DNA from: Micropterus salmoides
Lineage: Eukaryota; Chordata; Actinopteri; Centrarchiformes; Centrarchidae
NCBI RefSeq assembly: GCF_014851395.1
Contig: NW_024040485.1
Location: 6,472,104-6,536,103, forward strand
Direction: 5' to 3'
DNA length: 64,000 bases
Shown here: piece by piece, positions 21,781 through 34,344 of the stretch
How the letters are laid out: each line of letters opens with the position of its first letter
How positions within the stretch are numbered: the first letter of the stretch is position 1
The notes under the pieces: generated by a model
What the model saw: only the letters and a program-made list of their open reading frames with translations
The model's database searches: none
What the model was told of the DNA's origin: nothing
Position numbers and translations under genes: made by a program

Positions 21781-23377
21781 ACAAACAGGGCAGATATAGT
21801 AAGTAAGCAGTAACAAAAGATGTCAGATGTTGACTTCGGTGAAATTTAATGTTTTGATTCATGAGCCCTTCAGAGCCTCAATTAATTGCCACTGCCTCAT
21901 TTTCAGTGTCTATTTTCTCTACAGCTATTAGCAGAACTGCCTAGTACCATTTCAGGACAATTGCTGTAGTTACACATTGTCATAATAGCATATTATCTCT
22001 GATATACAGATGGGGACACTGTGTGCATCTAATGATCCACTCTAGAGTAACAATTTAATTTAATCTTTTAAAAAAGTCCTGTCAGAAGTCAAGCTTTATA
22101 AATAAACTGTCCCTCAAAAATCTTGTTTATTAAAACATGGGGTGATTTAGCTGGGTGATATAAGTCATTGGAATTTACTTTTACATGTGGCCTGCTATGC
22201 GAATAGGAATGTTTGGCAAACCAGTGTCATAAACTAACTGACTCTGCACAACATTCAGATCTTCAGTGCTGGATCTAGAAGTTATGGTGACATCAACTAA
22301 AGCTTAAAGACTTTTTGAGCGACTCCTCCTTGTGTAGGCATCAACAGGGTTGTTAGAGATGAGCTAGCTCAATGTACACTGCATGCACAAAATACCACTT
22401 GCTCTTTTTATGACATGCGCTGATAAGATTAATCTGGGTAAAAGCCATTTCCTCTTATTTATTTCTCTTGTAAATCAATGTAAAAGAATGTAAACAGAAG
22501 CAGTCAAGTTGGAGATGGATTTTAAGCTTTCAGATGATTGATAGGTGGATCAGGCGATATGGTCTGCAACTTAATATTTGAACTTGAAGTTCAAGTCAGT
22601 GTAGACAAGTGGTGTAATAAAACTTTTTTTGGACTTGCTGCTTTATTATGGCTGTTGATGGAGATGGGCTTACTGGTGGGGTAAAAGCAGAACTTGTTCA
22701 TTACACAGCAGTCAGAAACAGGAGTTTCTCTTTGCTTCAACTCGAGACTCTCGATGTTTTGTCATGATGCTCTGCTTGAGGGAAAAAATCTCTCCTCTCA
22801 TGGCAGGCTGCTGGTAATTATCCAGCCCACCTACAGTTTATAATCTGAGCTGCTTCTCACAGTGGAGTTTGAATTCTATCCGATGAGTAATTAGATGGCA
22901 GAGTTTGTCCTGCTAATTATCAGACCACCTACAGCATGTAGGAGAGAGTAGAGTCTGTCCAATATCACTCACCTTCACTCCTCATTTCTTCCAACACTTC
23001 ATTTCATTCATGTGTGGGCTTAATTCAGAACATCTTTTATATTTGATACCTGCCTTGACAGCTCATTAAAATCTATTAACGTTGAATATGAATGTGAGGT
23101 CTGTGACCCTGAAAATATTAGCCAAGTAATAATCATAATTTAAGAGAGTACACACAATCATCTTTTGATGTATCTCTGAAGTTGATTTAAGAAAATGCAA
23201 TAATTTTAGGAACCTGTAGCATTGAATTTAGAGTTACATATATTAATCTACATAACTTAAAAAGTATACCTTGTCTGTTGACTCAGAAATTGCAAGTAAA
23301 AAGGCAAAGCAAATGTATGTGTCGCGTCAATCTGGGCATCCTCTATTGCTTGAAGAGGGCCCAGAGATCCTTCAAAT
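21781..23377. other. No feature recognised
   Basis: AT-rich intergenic sequence without repeat boundaries or coding signatures. Confidence 0.5.
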
Positions 23378-23675
23378 GGTTAGGACAGTGATTCCCAAAC
23401 CTTTCCGCTTGTGACCCTTTAAAATGTCTGTAAAAGGTCTGCCTATGACCCTTCATCACAGGTTATGGCCTTAGAGTGGACATGAATTGTGAGCAGTTCA
23501 ATCCATTCTTCCTTCTAAGATTGTTTCACTTTGAGACTGAGAGGGGAAAACATCATTTTTTTTTCACCAAAAAAAGGGAAAGAAATTAGAAACATTTCCT
23601 GTCAGAAATATCTGATTTAATCTTGAGATCCATTCAGGGGTCCCAACCTCCAGTTTGGGAACCACTGGGTTAAGA
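23378..23675 (+). mobile_element. hAT-type MITE with 8-bp target duplication
   Basis: The element proper is 23386-23667. It opens CAGTGATTCCCAAACCTTTC and closes CCAGTTTGGGAACCACTG, forming imperfect inverted termini. It is flanked by GGTTAGGA (23378-23385) and GGTTAAGA (23668-23675), an 8-bp target duplication with one mismatch, which is diagnostic of hAT transposition. There is no transposase. Confidence 0.85.
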
Positions 23676-24153
23676 TTAGTGGCTTCTACACCAGTGCCCA
23701 GTGAGCAGGTGGAAAAACCGTTTCTTTACATTCTGTTCTCAGTGAATTATTTCACACTTTCATGGCTGACGGCTGTCACCTGTAACATGCTGTCTGAGGA
23801 GAACACACAAGGAAAGAGAAAGTAGAGAAGTATGACATGGCAATGAGAATTAAAAGAGATTTATCGTGGAGCAGATCAAGCTGACATCGTGGACGTCTGC
23901 AGATAATATTTAACAGATTGCTCTACAGTCTCACAGCTTCAGTATACTTCTTGACTCTTCCTACCTTTCCTTCTTAAAAGGAGACAACACTGGTCTACTA
24001 CTAAAAATAGCAGTCCTTCCTTGAAGAAACAACTTATCTGTGACAGAGAAATAACAGCACCGGAGGACAACTTTTTATACATGACCGCCTGCAGACGAGT
24101 GTACTTTTAAAAAGCATTATCCCCACACTTCTCTTCAAAACATTTCCAGCTTC
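23676..24153. other. No feature recognised
   Basis: Non-coding. It may continue the inverted repeat described next, but the partner sequence would lie beyond base 64000. Confidence 0.45.
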
Positions 24154-24469
24154 TTCTCTCATCATCCTGATACACATCAGTAACGCTCTTATCAGGCAGG
24201 TGGAGAGCTGTGAGGAAGTGGAAGAGGGCCTGTGACATGGTAGAATCCAGATGACCTCGACTATTAATTAAAATCTTTTGTCTCAAAAACAAAAAAAACG
24301 TGACAGCGTTACATCCCCCTGATAAGCAGGTAAAGACTTAAATCTGATAGAGAGTAAAAGCCATAGATAATGTGGAGTCGATAAAGTCTTCCATTTTATA
24401 TAGGGGAGGCTCAGTAAATAAAGTTAGCGCACCTCATGTTCATTGATGTTCAATATCATAGGCGTAGGA

Positions 24470-24560
24470 GCCATTATACATGAGGGGGACATGTCCCCCC
24501 CACATTTCAAAATCTATGTTTTGTCCACCTCACTTTTTTCCGGCGATTTTGGAGTTGGCT
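24470..24560. repeat. Dispersed repeat block with GGGGACATGTCCCC palindrome
   Basis: The phrase GGGGGACATGTCCCCCCCAC and the following AAAATCTATGTTTTGTCC are typical of an abundant fish repeat. The same block appears in reverse at 63610-63690 as part of the inverted repeat. Confidence 0.45.
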
Positions 24561-25245
24561 CATAGCCAGGCGGTTTGAGTGACTAGTTAATCAATCAATC
24601 ACACACTCCTTAACAAATATGATTAAGCGGTTGAAACGAAAAACAAAAATCATGTTGGGGGGGGGGTAGTGACTTGTTACAAGTAATGTAATTTTGCAAA
24701 ATAAATAAATCAAATAAAACAACTAATTGGCACCTTTTCACGTTCCTTTTTTAAAACTGAAGCCTACTTTTACTCCAGTATTTTCTGTAGGCCATGATAT
24801 ACTTTTAATTTTGCTACATTTTCCATTCATAATTTCACCAGTCTGTAATTTGCAATAGGCTTCGTTAACCGAATGAGCTGTCAGCCAGGCTGTGTGCGCG
24901 CAGTTACGCAGAAGAGCGACAGGCCTCCTCTGTGGTACAGAGAGATGGCGCTTATCACAGATGAATGAGCTGGACAGATGCAAAAATTTTGGAAAATCAG
25001 GCAAATACCTTTTCAGTTTAAGGCTTTATTGTTCTACTGAAACAACTGAAATCCAGCCTGCGTCGCTCTCGGTTGGCACCTACTTTCACTTTCCATTAAC
25101 GGAGCATTAAAAGCGTCTTTAGTCTCTGCAGAGAAAACGTAAACTTCACACTGTAACATCCAAGTCTGATGATCACTAGATTGATTCTGATATATTAATA
25201 GTATCCTGTTGTTAAAAAGAGCATTGCTTTCTTTTGATGGATATT

Positions 25246-25262
25246 GTTTTTTTTTTTTTTTA
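25246..25262. repeat. Poly(T) tract
   Basis: A T homopolymer, matched by a longer A run near 62895-62912 in the opposite arm. Confidence 0.85.
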
Positions 25263-27580
25263 CATTGGTTACTGTTTAATAACGACGTGAGTCAATAAAC
25301 AGAATGTCGCTGGTGAAACTATTCTTTCACTCAGCAGCTACCAGCTGTTATTTATTCAGGAAACAATAATTTTTGAGATGCACAGACAGAGAGAATAACA
25401 GTCCTGCTGGGCTTTAGGCATGATGCTCAGCTTCCTCTGTATAGTTTACCCTGCTTCAACAGAGCTGCTCCGTGTTACTGCCACAATCATTCTTTGCGTT
25501 GTGAAGATTATTTAGATGCTTCAGGAATAATCAGATTGTTTTAGCTGCCTGTGCTACTGCAAAGCAAGAGGTTTGGTTGACTACATGTCCATAATAAAAT
25601 ATACAGGCAACAATAGTCGGCTGGGCAGCAAGCGTGATATTTACAACACCTTCGTGGAGATTTAAAAAGGAAAATAATTATTAAAGAGAAATGGCTAAAG
25701 GCAATGAAGCAGCAAAGCAAATTGTATTCCCTAGAAATAACCGTGTTACAGCTGTTTCGAACCAGATGAACAGCAGATGAAATAGGTTAGTCATTTTTCT
25801 TATTTTACTTTTTGTGGGAGTAATTGTACTTTTTCTTGAGTAAAGATTTTGATTACTTTACCTGCCACTGGCCAGCGGCCCCAATACTAGCGCTGACATG
25901 GTGAACATGAGACAGACAGCAGGGATGAGGGCAACAGCACAACAGAGTCAAAGCCAGCACAGTCCAAAGCAGCAGTTTATGGTTAGATTGATGATGATAT
26001 GACTTATTTAGTTATCTACTCAAGGGCTCATCTGAAGTGATTACTTCACTTTAGGAGTGTTAGAGGGATGTTTCTAGTTTTGAAAATGTATTTTAAAGGC
26101 TCATTTAGTTATGTACTCCACTTGCATAAAATTCAAGAATGCAGGAATAAATGTCTCTAAAGACCCAGAGGCCCTGACAAATGCTTTGTCTGGAGAGTGG
26201 GCTGACCAGGGACAAACTCCTGGGCCACTTTTTTGTCTCTGTCCGTGACCATCCTTGACCTTTAAAACTTGTGCCATGAGGTGTGTATGTGTCTTTGTTA
26301 CGTGTCCATAAACAATTTGAAAGTAGTCAAAATGTTCACACAGAGACGAGCATCCTGCAGTATTTTAAGAGGAAGAGGACAGAGGTCACAGGAGCAGGAG
26401 TAGAAAAAACTGAGGAGGACGAGCTTGTGAGTTGTACAGATAGCTACTAGACATAGTAAATTCTAAAACTCACATAGTAAAAAGGCTTTATTATTCCAAC
26501 GGCATGTCATCAGAGTTTGCATTGAAGACAGTTCTGTGTTTGCAAACATCTGTTGCAGGGAGAGTCAGGGCCAAGTGAGACACAGGAAATATTACAGACA
26601 GCTACATCAAGTGTAACATTTGGATAACTAAATACATTTGTACTGTGGCTAGTTACATTAACTAGCAGCTGTTCCATGGTTTTTATGGTATGCAGTCAGT
26701 TTTGTTATATTATACTCCCTCTTTCTGACCCTCTCCCTCTTTGAGTTTATCATGATCTCCCCTCTCCAGTCATACTCCTGTCTTTGCTGAAATTCATTGT
26801 TTTTATCATTGTTTATTTATCAAAATTATACACATTTTACATCCATTTCCATATTCGTCTGTCCAAAAACTTTTGGACTATTGCTGACTACTGCAGTGCA
26901 AAATACACTGATAACACTGACCGCGCCGCTATCGTTACTCTCGGCGGACCTCTCCAAAACCTGCTCATTTTACTCTTATATTTTAACTCAACTTATCTCT
27001 CAGCGTTCACTAACAAACTACAGCGATATATGTGATGTTTTAACACATTACTAACCTGAAATACAGGAAAAAGGGTGAGACAGAGAGATGTGGTGTTTCC
27101 TCGCTGAAATAGCCGCAGTTATTGAGGGAAAACAGCGGTGCTACAGCAGGCCAACCATTCACACTTCTAAAGCCATTTTACTTGTTTTACAGCATATAAA
27201 ATCCTCTTCAAATAAAGGAAATAAAATACAGACATCATTTTAGATGATCATCTACCATAAAATCAAACACCAATGTGATTACACTCTAGTGGGCATCACA
27301 CAAACAGTGGAAGGATTCTTTGTATCAGCATCTATCTGCTGTGCTTTAGCTTCTCTTGGTATGGGTCACTGTGACTCTGGTCTTGTGTCTAAACACAGAC
27401 CAACAAGTAACCCTGCAATAAACAAGAATTACACACTTTTTGAGGCATTTTGATGCCTTCACTGCACTGTCTCTCTCCTCTGTGGCTCTTCTAAGGTGCA
27501 TCTTTCTTACTGTACTCTTATCTCACTGCCTTGCTATTAAAAGTGGTCTGCAGAAATTGGATGCTACAACATGTAGTGTA

Positions 27581-27646
27581 AAAGCGCTTTGAGTGGTCGA
27601 AAAGACTAGAAAGGCGCTATACAAGTACGGAGCATTTACATTTACA
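27581..27646 (+). repeat. Orphan SINE 3' tail
   Basis: AAAGCGCTTTGAGTGGTCGA, then AAAGACTAGAAAGGCGCTAT and ACAAGTACGGAGCATTT match the 3' end of the complete tRNA-derived SINE at 39631-39862. Only this 3' part is present, as expected for a 5'-truncated retroposition. The mirrored copy is at about 60554-60622. Confidence 0.75.
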
Positions 27647-28621
27647 ACATACTGTGCCGACGCTTGCTGGCGGAAGGTACATTAGCAACTGTTATTTTAG
27701 AGGGATGAAAGTCATCTAAGACTTCTGTTTTAAATTTTTTACACTTTAAGCTCTTATTTCTCTGTAGGTCTTCTCCAAGCAACTCTGTTGTCATCAGTAT
27801 CTTGAGGCATTCACTATCTAAAGTGTCTTATTTACCTCACCACTCCTCTCCCATTACATAAACCTACATTCTGACATTTAGACTGGAGTCCTATTTTGTT
27901 GTGACCTTGTCACCACATTTAATGCACAATTTTTCTGCATGATAATTTCCTACAGACTGAATAATTGCTCAATGTAAGCAAAGTTCTGACAACAACCTCG
28001 AAACAACAGAATGGAAACATCTTTTCTTCCTAGTGAACCCTGTAAAGCTTTTTGCAATAAATTAGTGTCAGTGTTTGAACAGAAAGAAAAGTTTAGGAAA
28101 GTTTCATTCTGCCTTCTTTCAAGAAACTTGGGACAAAAGTTGCCGTAAAGGTGTGGCAGGGTGATTTTAGTTGTTCATTAGTGTTGTTCGTTTCTGCTGA
28201 TGCCATTTTAAATAGTTGGCTGTCAGGGTAAAATAATAGTTCTGCCACAAACTGACACTTGTAGCACCTGCTATTCGTCCCAATTTAGTAACCCCTAGAG
28301 AAATGAATTGCTAAAGTAAGGTCGATTTTGGTGCTGGAGGAATCATTAGTGCCTACCAGGGCATGCAGTCTGAGTGGACACAACCTCTGATAAATATACA
28401 ACATATCTCACAATTTATTCATCCAGTTTGGAGGCAAGAGAAATGTCTTCAAGTAATGAATTAAACATAGCAGCAGGTAAAAAATAGATTTGGGCTTACC
28501 GTGGGACATGAATAATGTGTTTGCAAATGGATCTATTTAATCTGAGATAGCTTTTTTCTGCTCGTTTGTGTGTTCACACAGAGAGCAGCACAGCTGAGGT
28601 GGAACTGACAGCTACAGTTTA

Positions 28622-31129
28622 ATTTTCCCACAAGGCAGATTTGGCCCAGTTTAGGAAGCATTCCCATCTCTGCAGGGGGGATATATATATATATATATAT
28701 ATATACAGTTGTTGATTCTTAATGACATAAATCTTTCAACAAAAGCTGCCATGTCAATGTTTGCTTTGAAAGTGATAGGTGCAATTTAATTTCAATAACA
28801 GGTAGATTTGATTCTCTCAATATGTGGCTTTCGCACAGCCTTTCCAATCCGTTAGGTTATATATAACATGTCCTCACCTTCTTAACGGTGGACTGATTTC
28901 AGTCCTATGACAGCCACAGATACTTGTTTTTTTTGTGTGTGTGTGTCAGAGCATTGTATGTATTGATTGCCGCCAACATTTCAAAAATATTTACAAAAAT
29001 TGCTTCTGAAAGATTTAAAAGCTGCATTAACACTTCTAACAATAAAAGGTGTCGTTCAAGTCAAAGGGACCTCTCCTCACACCCTGTTGATAAAATCAAC
29101 TGATGGAACATAAATAATTTACATGCATTCCTGAGAGAAAGTGACTTGGAAAAGCTTTTCTCAAACAAAGATATATTACTTTAACCAAAATGTTGAATTA
29201 ATTAACGATTTAGCGTTATTCAACATGGATTTCTTGTAGAACTGTCTATCTATACGATGTATGATGACTGAATTGTTTTTTGCATTAATTCCCTTTTTAC
29301 CATGTGACCATACTGCCATCTAGCTGATAATGCGGTCTATTTATAAATTATGTCACAGCTATACATTATCAACATGCCTTAAAATAACCAGTGTGTTCTC
29401 TTCTCTTGTTAGAAGTGTCAGAAATGTCTTCTTGATAAATAAAGTATTTGGGAATGTCATTATTAAGTAATTAAGAATCTAAACCTACTCTTACTCTGTA
29501 TTCTTTAGTTGAGACAGTGAGATAGGATCAGGTCGGGTGAAGTGGTGATGTCATCATAGCAGAACTTTGGGTGAGAGGACCACATCGTGCTCATTAGCAG
29601 CCCACAGTCGTGATGTAAGCTGAAGAAAGTTGAACTTCCAAATATAGTTCCATCCATGAAGCTACCACGCACAAACATGTCATGACGTTTATCTCGGGCT
29701 ACGATTGCCACAGCTGTATGAACCCAAAGCAAACATTTTGCTGTGAATTAATTACAATAAACAGATCAAACTGATGCCGAAATAAACACAACATGATGCA
29801 GATTTGATTAACATAGGAATACATGCTTTGTTGTTTGTTGTTGTTTATCTGAATGGAGTTCGGATCGATCAGGGTTATGCTATGCTATGCTAACTTGTTC
29901 AGAGAGTTCACAGAAAGATAAGCTCTCCATTGGCCAGTGGCGTTTAACTCCACCACTCTGCCTGGTTTTCTCCAAACAAGCTCTGAAGCAGTCAGTGATG
30001 TCCAGACAATCTCACTACTGACAGGCTTTCGCAACATAGCGTCATGCGAATTTCTCGCTCAAGTTGAAAAATTTGAACTCCTGCAAACAAGCGAATGTCG
30101 CAACAAACCCATCTTCCGCACCGCCATACATTGACTTTGTATGTAATCAAGCCGCACTAAACGCTCGCTCCGCGTTGTGTGTGATACAACGTGATACCCT
30201 TGTGGATCTAGTTGTGTCATGCTTTATTATCTTGTCGTTTTGTACTTTTTGTTTTGTCCAGAGCCGTTAAATAATAATATATAATAAAATCTTATTTAAT
30301 GGCTCTGATTTTGGCTAAAGACCTATGTATGAGATTAATATAGAAAAAACAAAACTCCAGCTGCCCATGGCCGTGACCCGTTTAGAAATTAGTGAGGTGC
30401 AGATTATTTCTATTAGAGCTTATTTACAGTAATTCATACCAAAATTACACCTAAACCCAACCAAAGTTATACACTACAGTCACACAAAATAATCATTATG
30501 AAATACATACAAAGAGACCTGTTGGCAACCAATATTTGTATTAAAGCTAATTTTTCCTCTCTTCTTCTGGGTGTGTGTGTCTATGCGCAGTGAAGGCTCC
30601 ACTGTATGTAGCTGGAATATGTGTAAGACACAGAATATTAATTAACGTTAGACTCTGACCGATCCTGTTGGCATGTTGGGAGAGTTATGCTGCTTTGCCT
30701 CGTGCGTAAATGCGCACAGCGTTTCACTCAATGGGGATGTGCTTTACCCTATTTCACCCACCAATTCACAAAATGTATCGCCCAAAACTCTGCCCGCAAA
30801 CAGTGGTGCTCTCAGTTACTGCACCACAACATTTTCATGTGTTTACCCAAGTGTGAACACTGATCGTGGAACAATTTTTTCAAGTTGCAATGAAGGGTTC
30901 GACGGTATAATCAGCTGCACCCTTATGGTCCTAAAGCCTTCATTTAAGTTCCTAAAGTCTCAGCAAAGGAGAAGTGCTCACTAACACATATTTTGACAGA
31001 TTTGTGAAAGAAGGCCTTGATTTGAGAAATAGGCTTTTTGTGTACATAGAGAAAGTCTTAGATCTTTGAGTGCAGCTCATGATGAATGGGGGCAAAAAAA
31101 GTGTTTATAATTTGGTTCAGTGTATATCT
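28622..31129. other. Unclassified, mostly AT-rich
   Basis: It contains an (AT)n run at 28680-28706. Around 29860-30300 a higher-CpG block with overlapping small frames looks like an old DNA transposon, but I could not find its ends. The 103-codon frame at 30673-30984 has no known domain. Confidence 0.35.
28680..28706. repeat. (AT)n microsatellite
   Basis: An uninterrupted AT dinucleotide run just outside the left arm of the inverted repeat. Confidence 0.92.
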
Positions 31130-31616
31130 TTAGATAACATGTCACGGAGGTGATTGGGCCCCAGTACAATAATATCAGTTTTATCTGAGTTTAACATTAG
31201 AAAATTTCAGGTCATCCAGGTTTTAACCTCCTGAAGGCACATTTTGAGTTTAGCTAACTGATTAGTTTCATCTGGCTTGATCGATAGATATAATTGAGTA
31301 TCATCTGCATAACAACGAAAGTTTATGGAGGGTTTCCATGACTAACTTTGGCGTGCATGGAGGATTTATCGTTAACATGTACAAATTGAGATCGCTTTGA
31401 AAAATAGGACTTAAACCAGCTTAGAGCAGTTCCTTTAATGCCAATGAAATGTTCCAGTCTCTGTAATAGGATATGATGGTCGATGGTATCAAATGCAGTG
31501 CTAAGCTCTAATAAAACCAGTACAGAGTCCTTTGTCTGATGCAATTAGGTCATTAGTGATTTTCACCAATGCTGTCTCTGTGCTATGATGAACTCTAAAT
31601 CCTGACTGAAAATCAG
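31130..31616 (-). pseudogene. L2 LINE reverse-transcriptase fragment, copy 2
   Basis: The minus strand encodes QSGFRVHHSTETAL, then VLLELSTAFDTIDHHILLQR (first RT aspartate in AFD) and, after a frameshift or deletion, a YADDTQLYLS box (near 31285-31310) followed by the LNSDKT-type region. This is a second, more diverged L2-type RT than that at 32111-32857 and abuts it head to tail. It lacks both the endonuclease and the 3' UTR. Confidence 0.8.
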
Positions 31617-32042
31617 TCATTTAGTTTTCAGTCGAGACTCTGGAACAGACAACAGACCTCTGCCCAAGGATCTCAAGGTATGTGCTGGTGTGTATGGGAC
31701 TAAAAGGTCAGAAATATAACAATGCGAGAGGCCATGAAGAGCTTTAAAAGTGATCAATAAAATTTTAAGGTCAATTTTAAAACATACTGGGAGCCAGTAT
31801 AATGAAGCTAAAATAGGGGTGATGTGGTCATATTTCTTTGTTCTGGTTAAAAGCCTGGCAGCTGAGTTCTGGACAGTCTGGAGTCGATCAGTAGATTTTT
31901 GGGTTAAACAAGTTAAAAGGCTGTTGCAGTAATCCAGACGTGATGAGATGAATGCGTGTAAAATGGTCTCGGTGTCCTTAAAAGTTAACATAGATCGAAT
32001 TTTTGCTATATTTCTAAGTTGATAAAAACAATGATTGAACAA
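31617..32042 (-). pseudogene. L2 LINE ORF2 C-terminal region
   Basis: A 141-codon frame with NHCFYQLRNIAKIR, LDYCNSLL, LQTVQNSAARLLT, ITPILASLYWLPV and LVPYTPAHTLRS. This is the characteristic sequence downstream of the RT in L2/CR1-clade LINEs. It is shifted relative to the RT frame at 32111. It ends at LKTK, where an unrelated L2 copy is joined. Confidence 0.88.
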
Positions 32043-32110
32043 GCTTTGTGGTGTGCTGCTCGAAATTTAAATTACTATCAAACCAGACACCAAGGTTCTT
32101 TGCAACAGGC

Positions 32111-32857
32111 TCAATGTGATTTACTAGGGGAACCAGCAGATGGCAGTATTTGATTTGCCATCTGCTGAGACCCGATGACCAGGATTTCTGTTTTGTCTGA
32201 GTTCAGCTGGAGGAAATTATTTGACATCAATTTTTTAACTTCACAAAGGCAGTCAGTAAGTGAACTCAGCATTCCAGGGTCTGTGGATCTGACGGGCAAG
32301 TACATTTGTGTGTCATCAGCATAAATATGAAAAGAAATACCATGTTTATGGATAATATATCCAAGGGGAAGCAGATACAAGGAAAACAAAATGGGTCCTA
32401 AGACCGACCCCTGAGGCACACCATATTTAACTGGACAGAACAAAGAGACATAGTTGTTTACAGACACGCAAAACTTCCTATTTGACAGATAGGATGAAAA
32501 CCTTTCTAGGGCCGTACCAGAGATCCTCACCCAGTGCCTCAGTCTGTCTAACATGATGTTGTGATCAATGGTGTCAAAAGCAGCGCTAAGGTCCAGGAGT
32601 ACCAGGACTGAGCACATACCTTCATCAGCAGACATTAAAAGGTCATTAGTGACTTTAAGCAGGGCAGTCTCAGTGCTGTGGCACTTCCTGAAACCAGACT
32701 GAATTTTTCCAAATAATTTGTTATTTTCCAGTACAGTGAGCAATTGTTTGGACACAGTTCTTTCTAGAATCTTTGTAATAAAAGGCAGTTTTGAAATTGG
32801 TCTAAAATTTTGTGGGAGGGAGGGATCTAAACCAGGTTTCTTTAAAAGTGGGTTCAC
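32111..32857 (-). pseudogene. L2 LINE reverse transcriptase domain
   Basis: A 248-codon open stretch, the longest uninterrupted RT in the window. In order it shows [55 protein letters not shown] (first catalytic Asp), [18 protein letters not shown], and YADDTQMYL with the catalytic Asp pair at 32312-32323. The [12 protein letters not shown] motif follows. All core RT motifs are intact. This matches the CR1/L2 clade, whose enzyme nicks DNA with an APE-type endonuclease and reverse transcribes its own RNA at the nick. The frame is closed in front by the internal deletion and behind by a shift, so the protein cannot be full length. Confidence 0.9.
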
Positions 32858-33090
32858 GCAAGCCCATTATGGAGGGCCTTCCTATAAGTTTTAAGACTAT
32901 CTTGTCAAATTAAATGAGAATTTTCAAGTTTGGTGGAACACCAATTCGAGTTTCCATGATAATTTCTTATATTTGCGAGTTTCAGTGTTATACAATGGAG
33001 CTAACCATCTTGGTTTTGTTACCTTCTTTTATAGAGGGGCAACGGAGTCGAGTGTCATTCGCAGCAAGCCTGCAGCACTATCAACACCAA

Positions 33091-33890
33091 CCACACCAAC
33101 TACATCCACAGCTGCAGCTGAATAAAATTAGCTGATTGCTGCTGCGCCACAAAGGGGTTTAATTGATGTGATGGAACGCAGTGATTCATCAGTCACAAGT
33201 GATGTGAATAGCAAATAAAAATGTGCAGAAAAGTGGTAAATGATACCATGAAACCAAGGGAAAGCCAAGCTTGTGGTGATAAACTTGCAACAGTGACGAA
33301 CATGCCTGAGACCTCAGCCGAAGTTGCCAACCATAAGAACCGTACTGGGAGAAAAAATTAGGGGAACTATTTTCAATGGTAAAAAAAAAAAAGATATTTA
33401 TAATGGTGGACATCTTTTCATCAGCGATGATGGGAGTGGAGCAACATCAAAGTTGCTACTCAAAGTTGATGATTTGCTATTCACCACCAAACAGTATTTA
33501 CGATAATTGTGATCCAAACCTGGTATACAATTATCCATGATGACAGTGTGGGAACCTTGCAATCTAGAATATCATCCTTGTCTGATAAGCATCCATTTTA
33601 AGATTTGAAAGCCAACATCCTGAAGGTTCATGAGAGTCTCAAGAGTTTAGAGGTTGTGCGTTCACGTCTGAGACAAATTGTTGATGTCAAAGCCAAAAGG
33701 AACAGAAAAGGGCAAAGGAAATATGTCCTGAAATCTGTTTAATTAATTTCACCCCCTAAAGTGGATCCTTTGATGGCAGTGAGTTCATTTGAATTAAGTG
33801 ATAACTGTTTCAAATCCTGGTGTGTCAAGGCATTTAGAATGTAATTTACAAAGATGTGGTTAAAATTGTGGTGTACTGCATTGTTAGTCA
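33091..33890. other. No feature recognised
   Basis: Non-coding sequence with small frames lacking domains. It could include an old transposon (phrases near 33410-33500), but boundaries are invisible. Confidence 0.35.
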
Positions 33891-34110
33891 CATACAAACA
33901 CAGGGTTACAACTAGCGGCAAACTTCTGGTCTCCGGGCTTACGCCAATTCGAAAGTATCTGAAACTGCAATTCATCGAGTGGCTACTTGAGGCTGGCGGC
34001 AGAAGGGAGTCAATCTCCATTGACCCCAGTGTTAAAAAGCCCAAATTTACAGCAGAATAAAACATGTTTACAGCCTGGTTCAAAAAATGGTTATAGTGTA
34101 TATAGCTAAT
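33891..34110. repeat. Probable dispersed repeat fragment
   Basis: AACATGTTTACAGCCTGGTTC and the preceding CATTGACCCCAGTGTTAAAA are familiar fish repeat phrases, often near CCATAGACT-type elements. No ends were seen. Confidence 0.35.
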
Positions 34111-34344
34111 TTTGCCCTTTGTGACAACTGTGAGGGGGGTGAATTTTAATTATAAATTATATTAAGCACTTGGTCCACCGTCTGTTAGCCTCATTCAGCT
34201 AATACACGGAGCTCTGAGGCTCAGCCTGTTGGAGCCGTTTGGACATTTCTACATGCAGATACCGGATGAAAAATGGCAGGCTGTGCGACTTCCTCCAGGA
34301 AGTCCGTGTTCCGGTTGGTGAGTGAAATTCTTGTAATAACAATA

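Larger units (their letters stand above)
24154..28621 (+). repeat. Left arm of a >4.4-kb inverted repeat
   Basis: The segment is the reverse complement of 59597-64000 essentially base for base, with scattered substitutions and small indels. Base 28621 pairs with 59597, the first base after the N run, and 24154 pairs with 64000, the last base of the window, so the true arm may be longer. One indel sits near 26950: the right arm has about 16 extra bases (ATATGGTTTCACATGA) next to the GGTCCGCCGAGAG block. A second is near 26070, where the left arm has about 20 extra bases. I see no host gene in it. The 69-residue frame at 27244-27453 is conserved in the partner only because the DNA is. Confidence 0.95.
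31617..33090 (-). mobile_element. L2 (Maui-like) LINE, internally deleted
   Basis: Minus strand, reading from 33090 downwards. It has the linker after the endonuclease (SLKTYRKAL near 32870-32900), a deletion, the reverse transcriptase (32111-32857) and the C-terminal region (31617-32042). The endonuclease domain is absent and there is no 3' tail, because another L2 fragment follows directly at 31616. Confidence 0.85.

Noticed and set aside
27244..27453. A 69-residue frame identical in both arms of the inverted repeat
   Set aside because: Conservation reflects the duplicated DNA. The frame has no domain or splice context, and flanking non-coding bases are equally conserved.
30673..30984. A 103-codon + frame
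   Set aside because: No domain, no acceptable splice borders and no similarity to the nearby LINE frames were seen.
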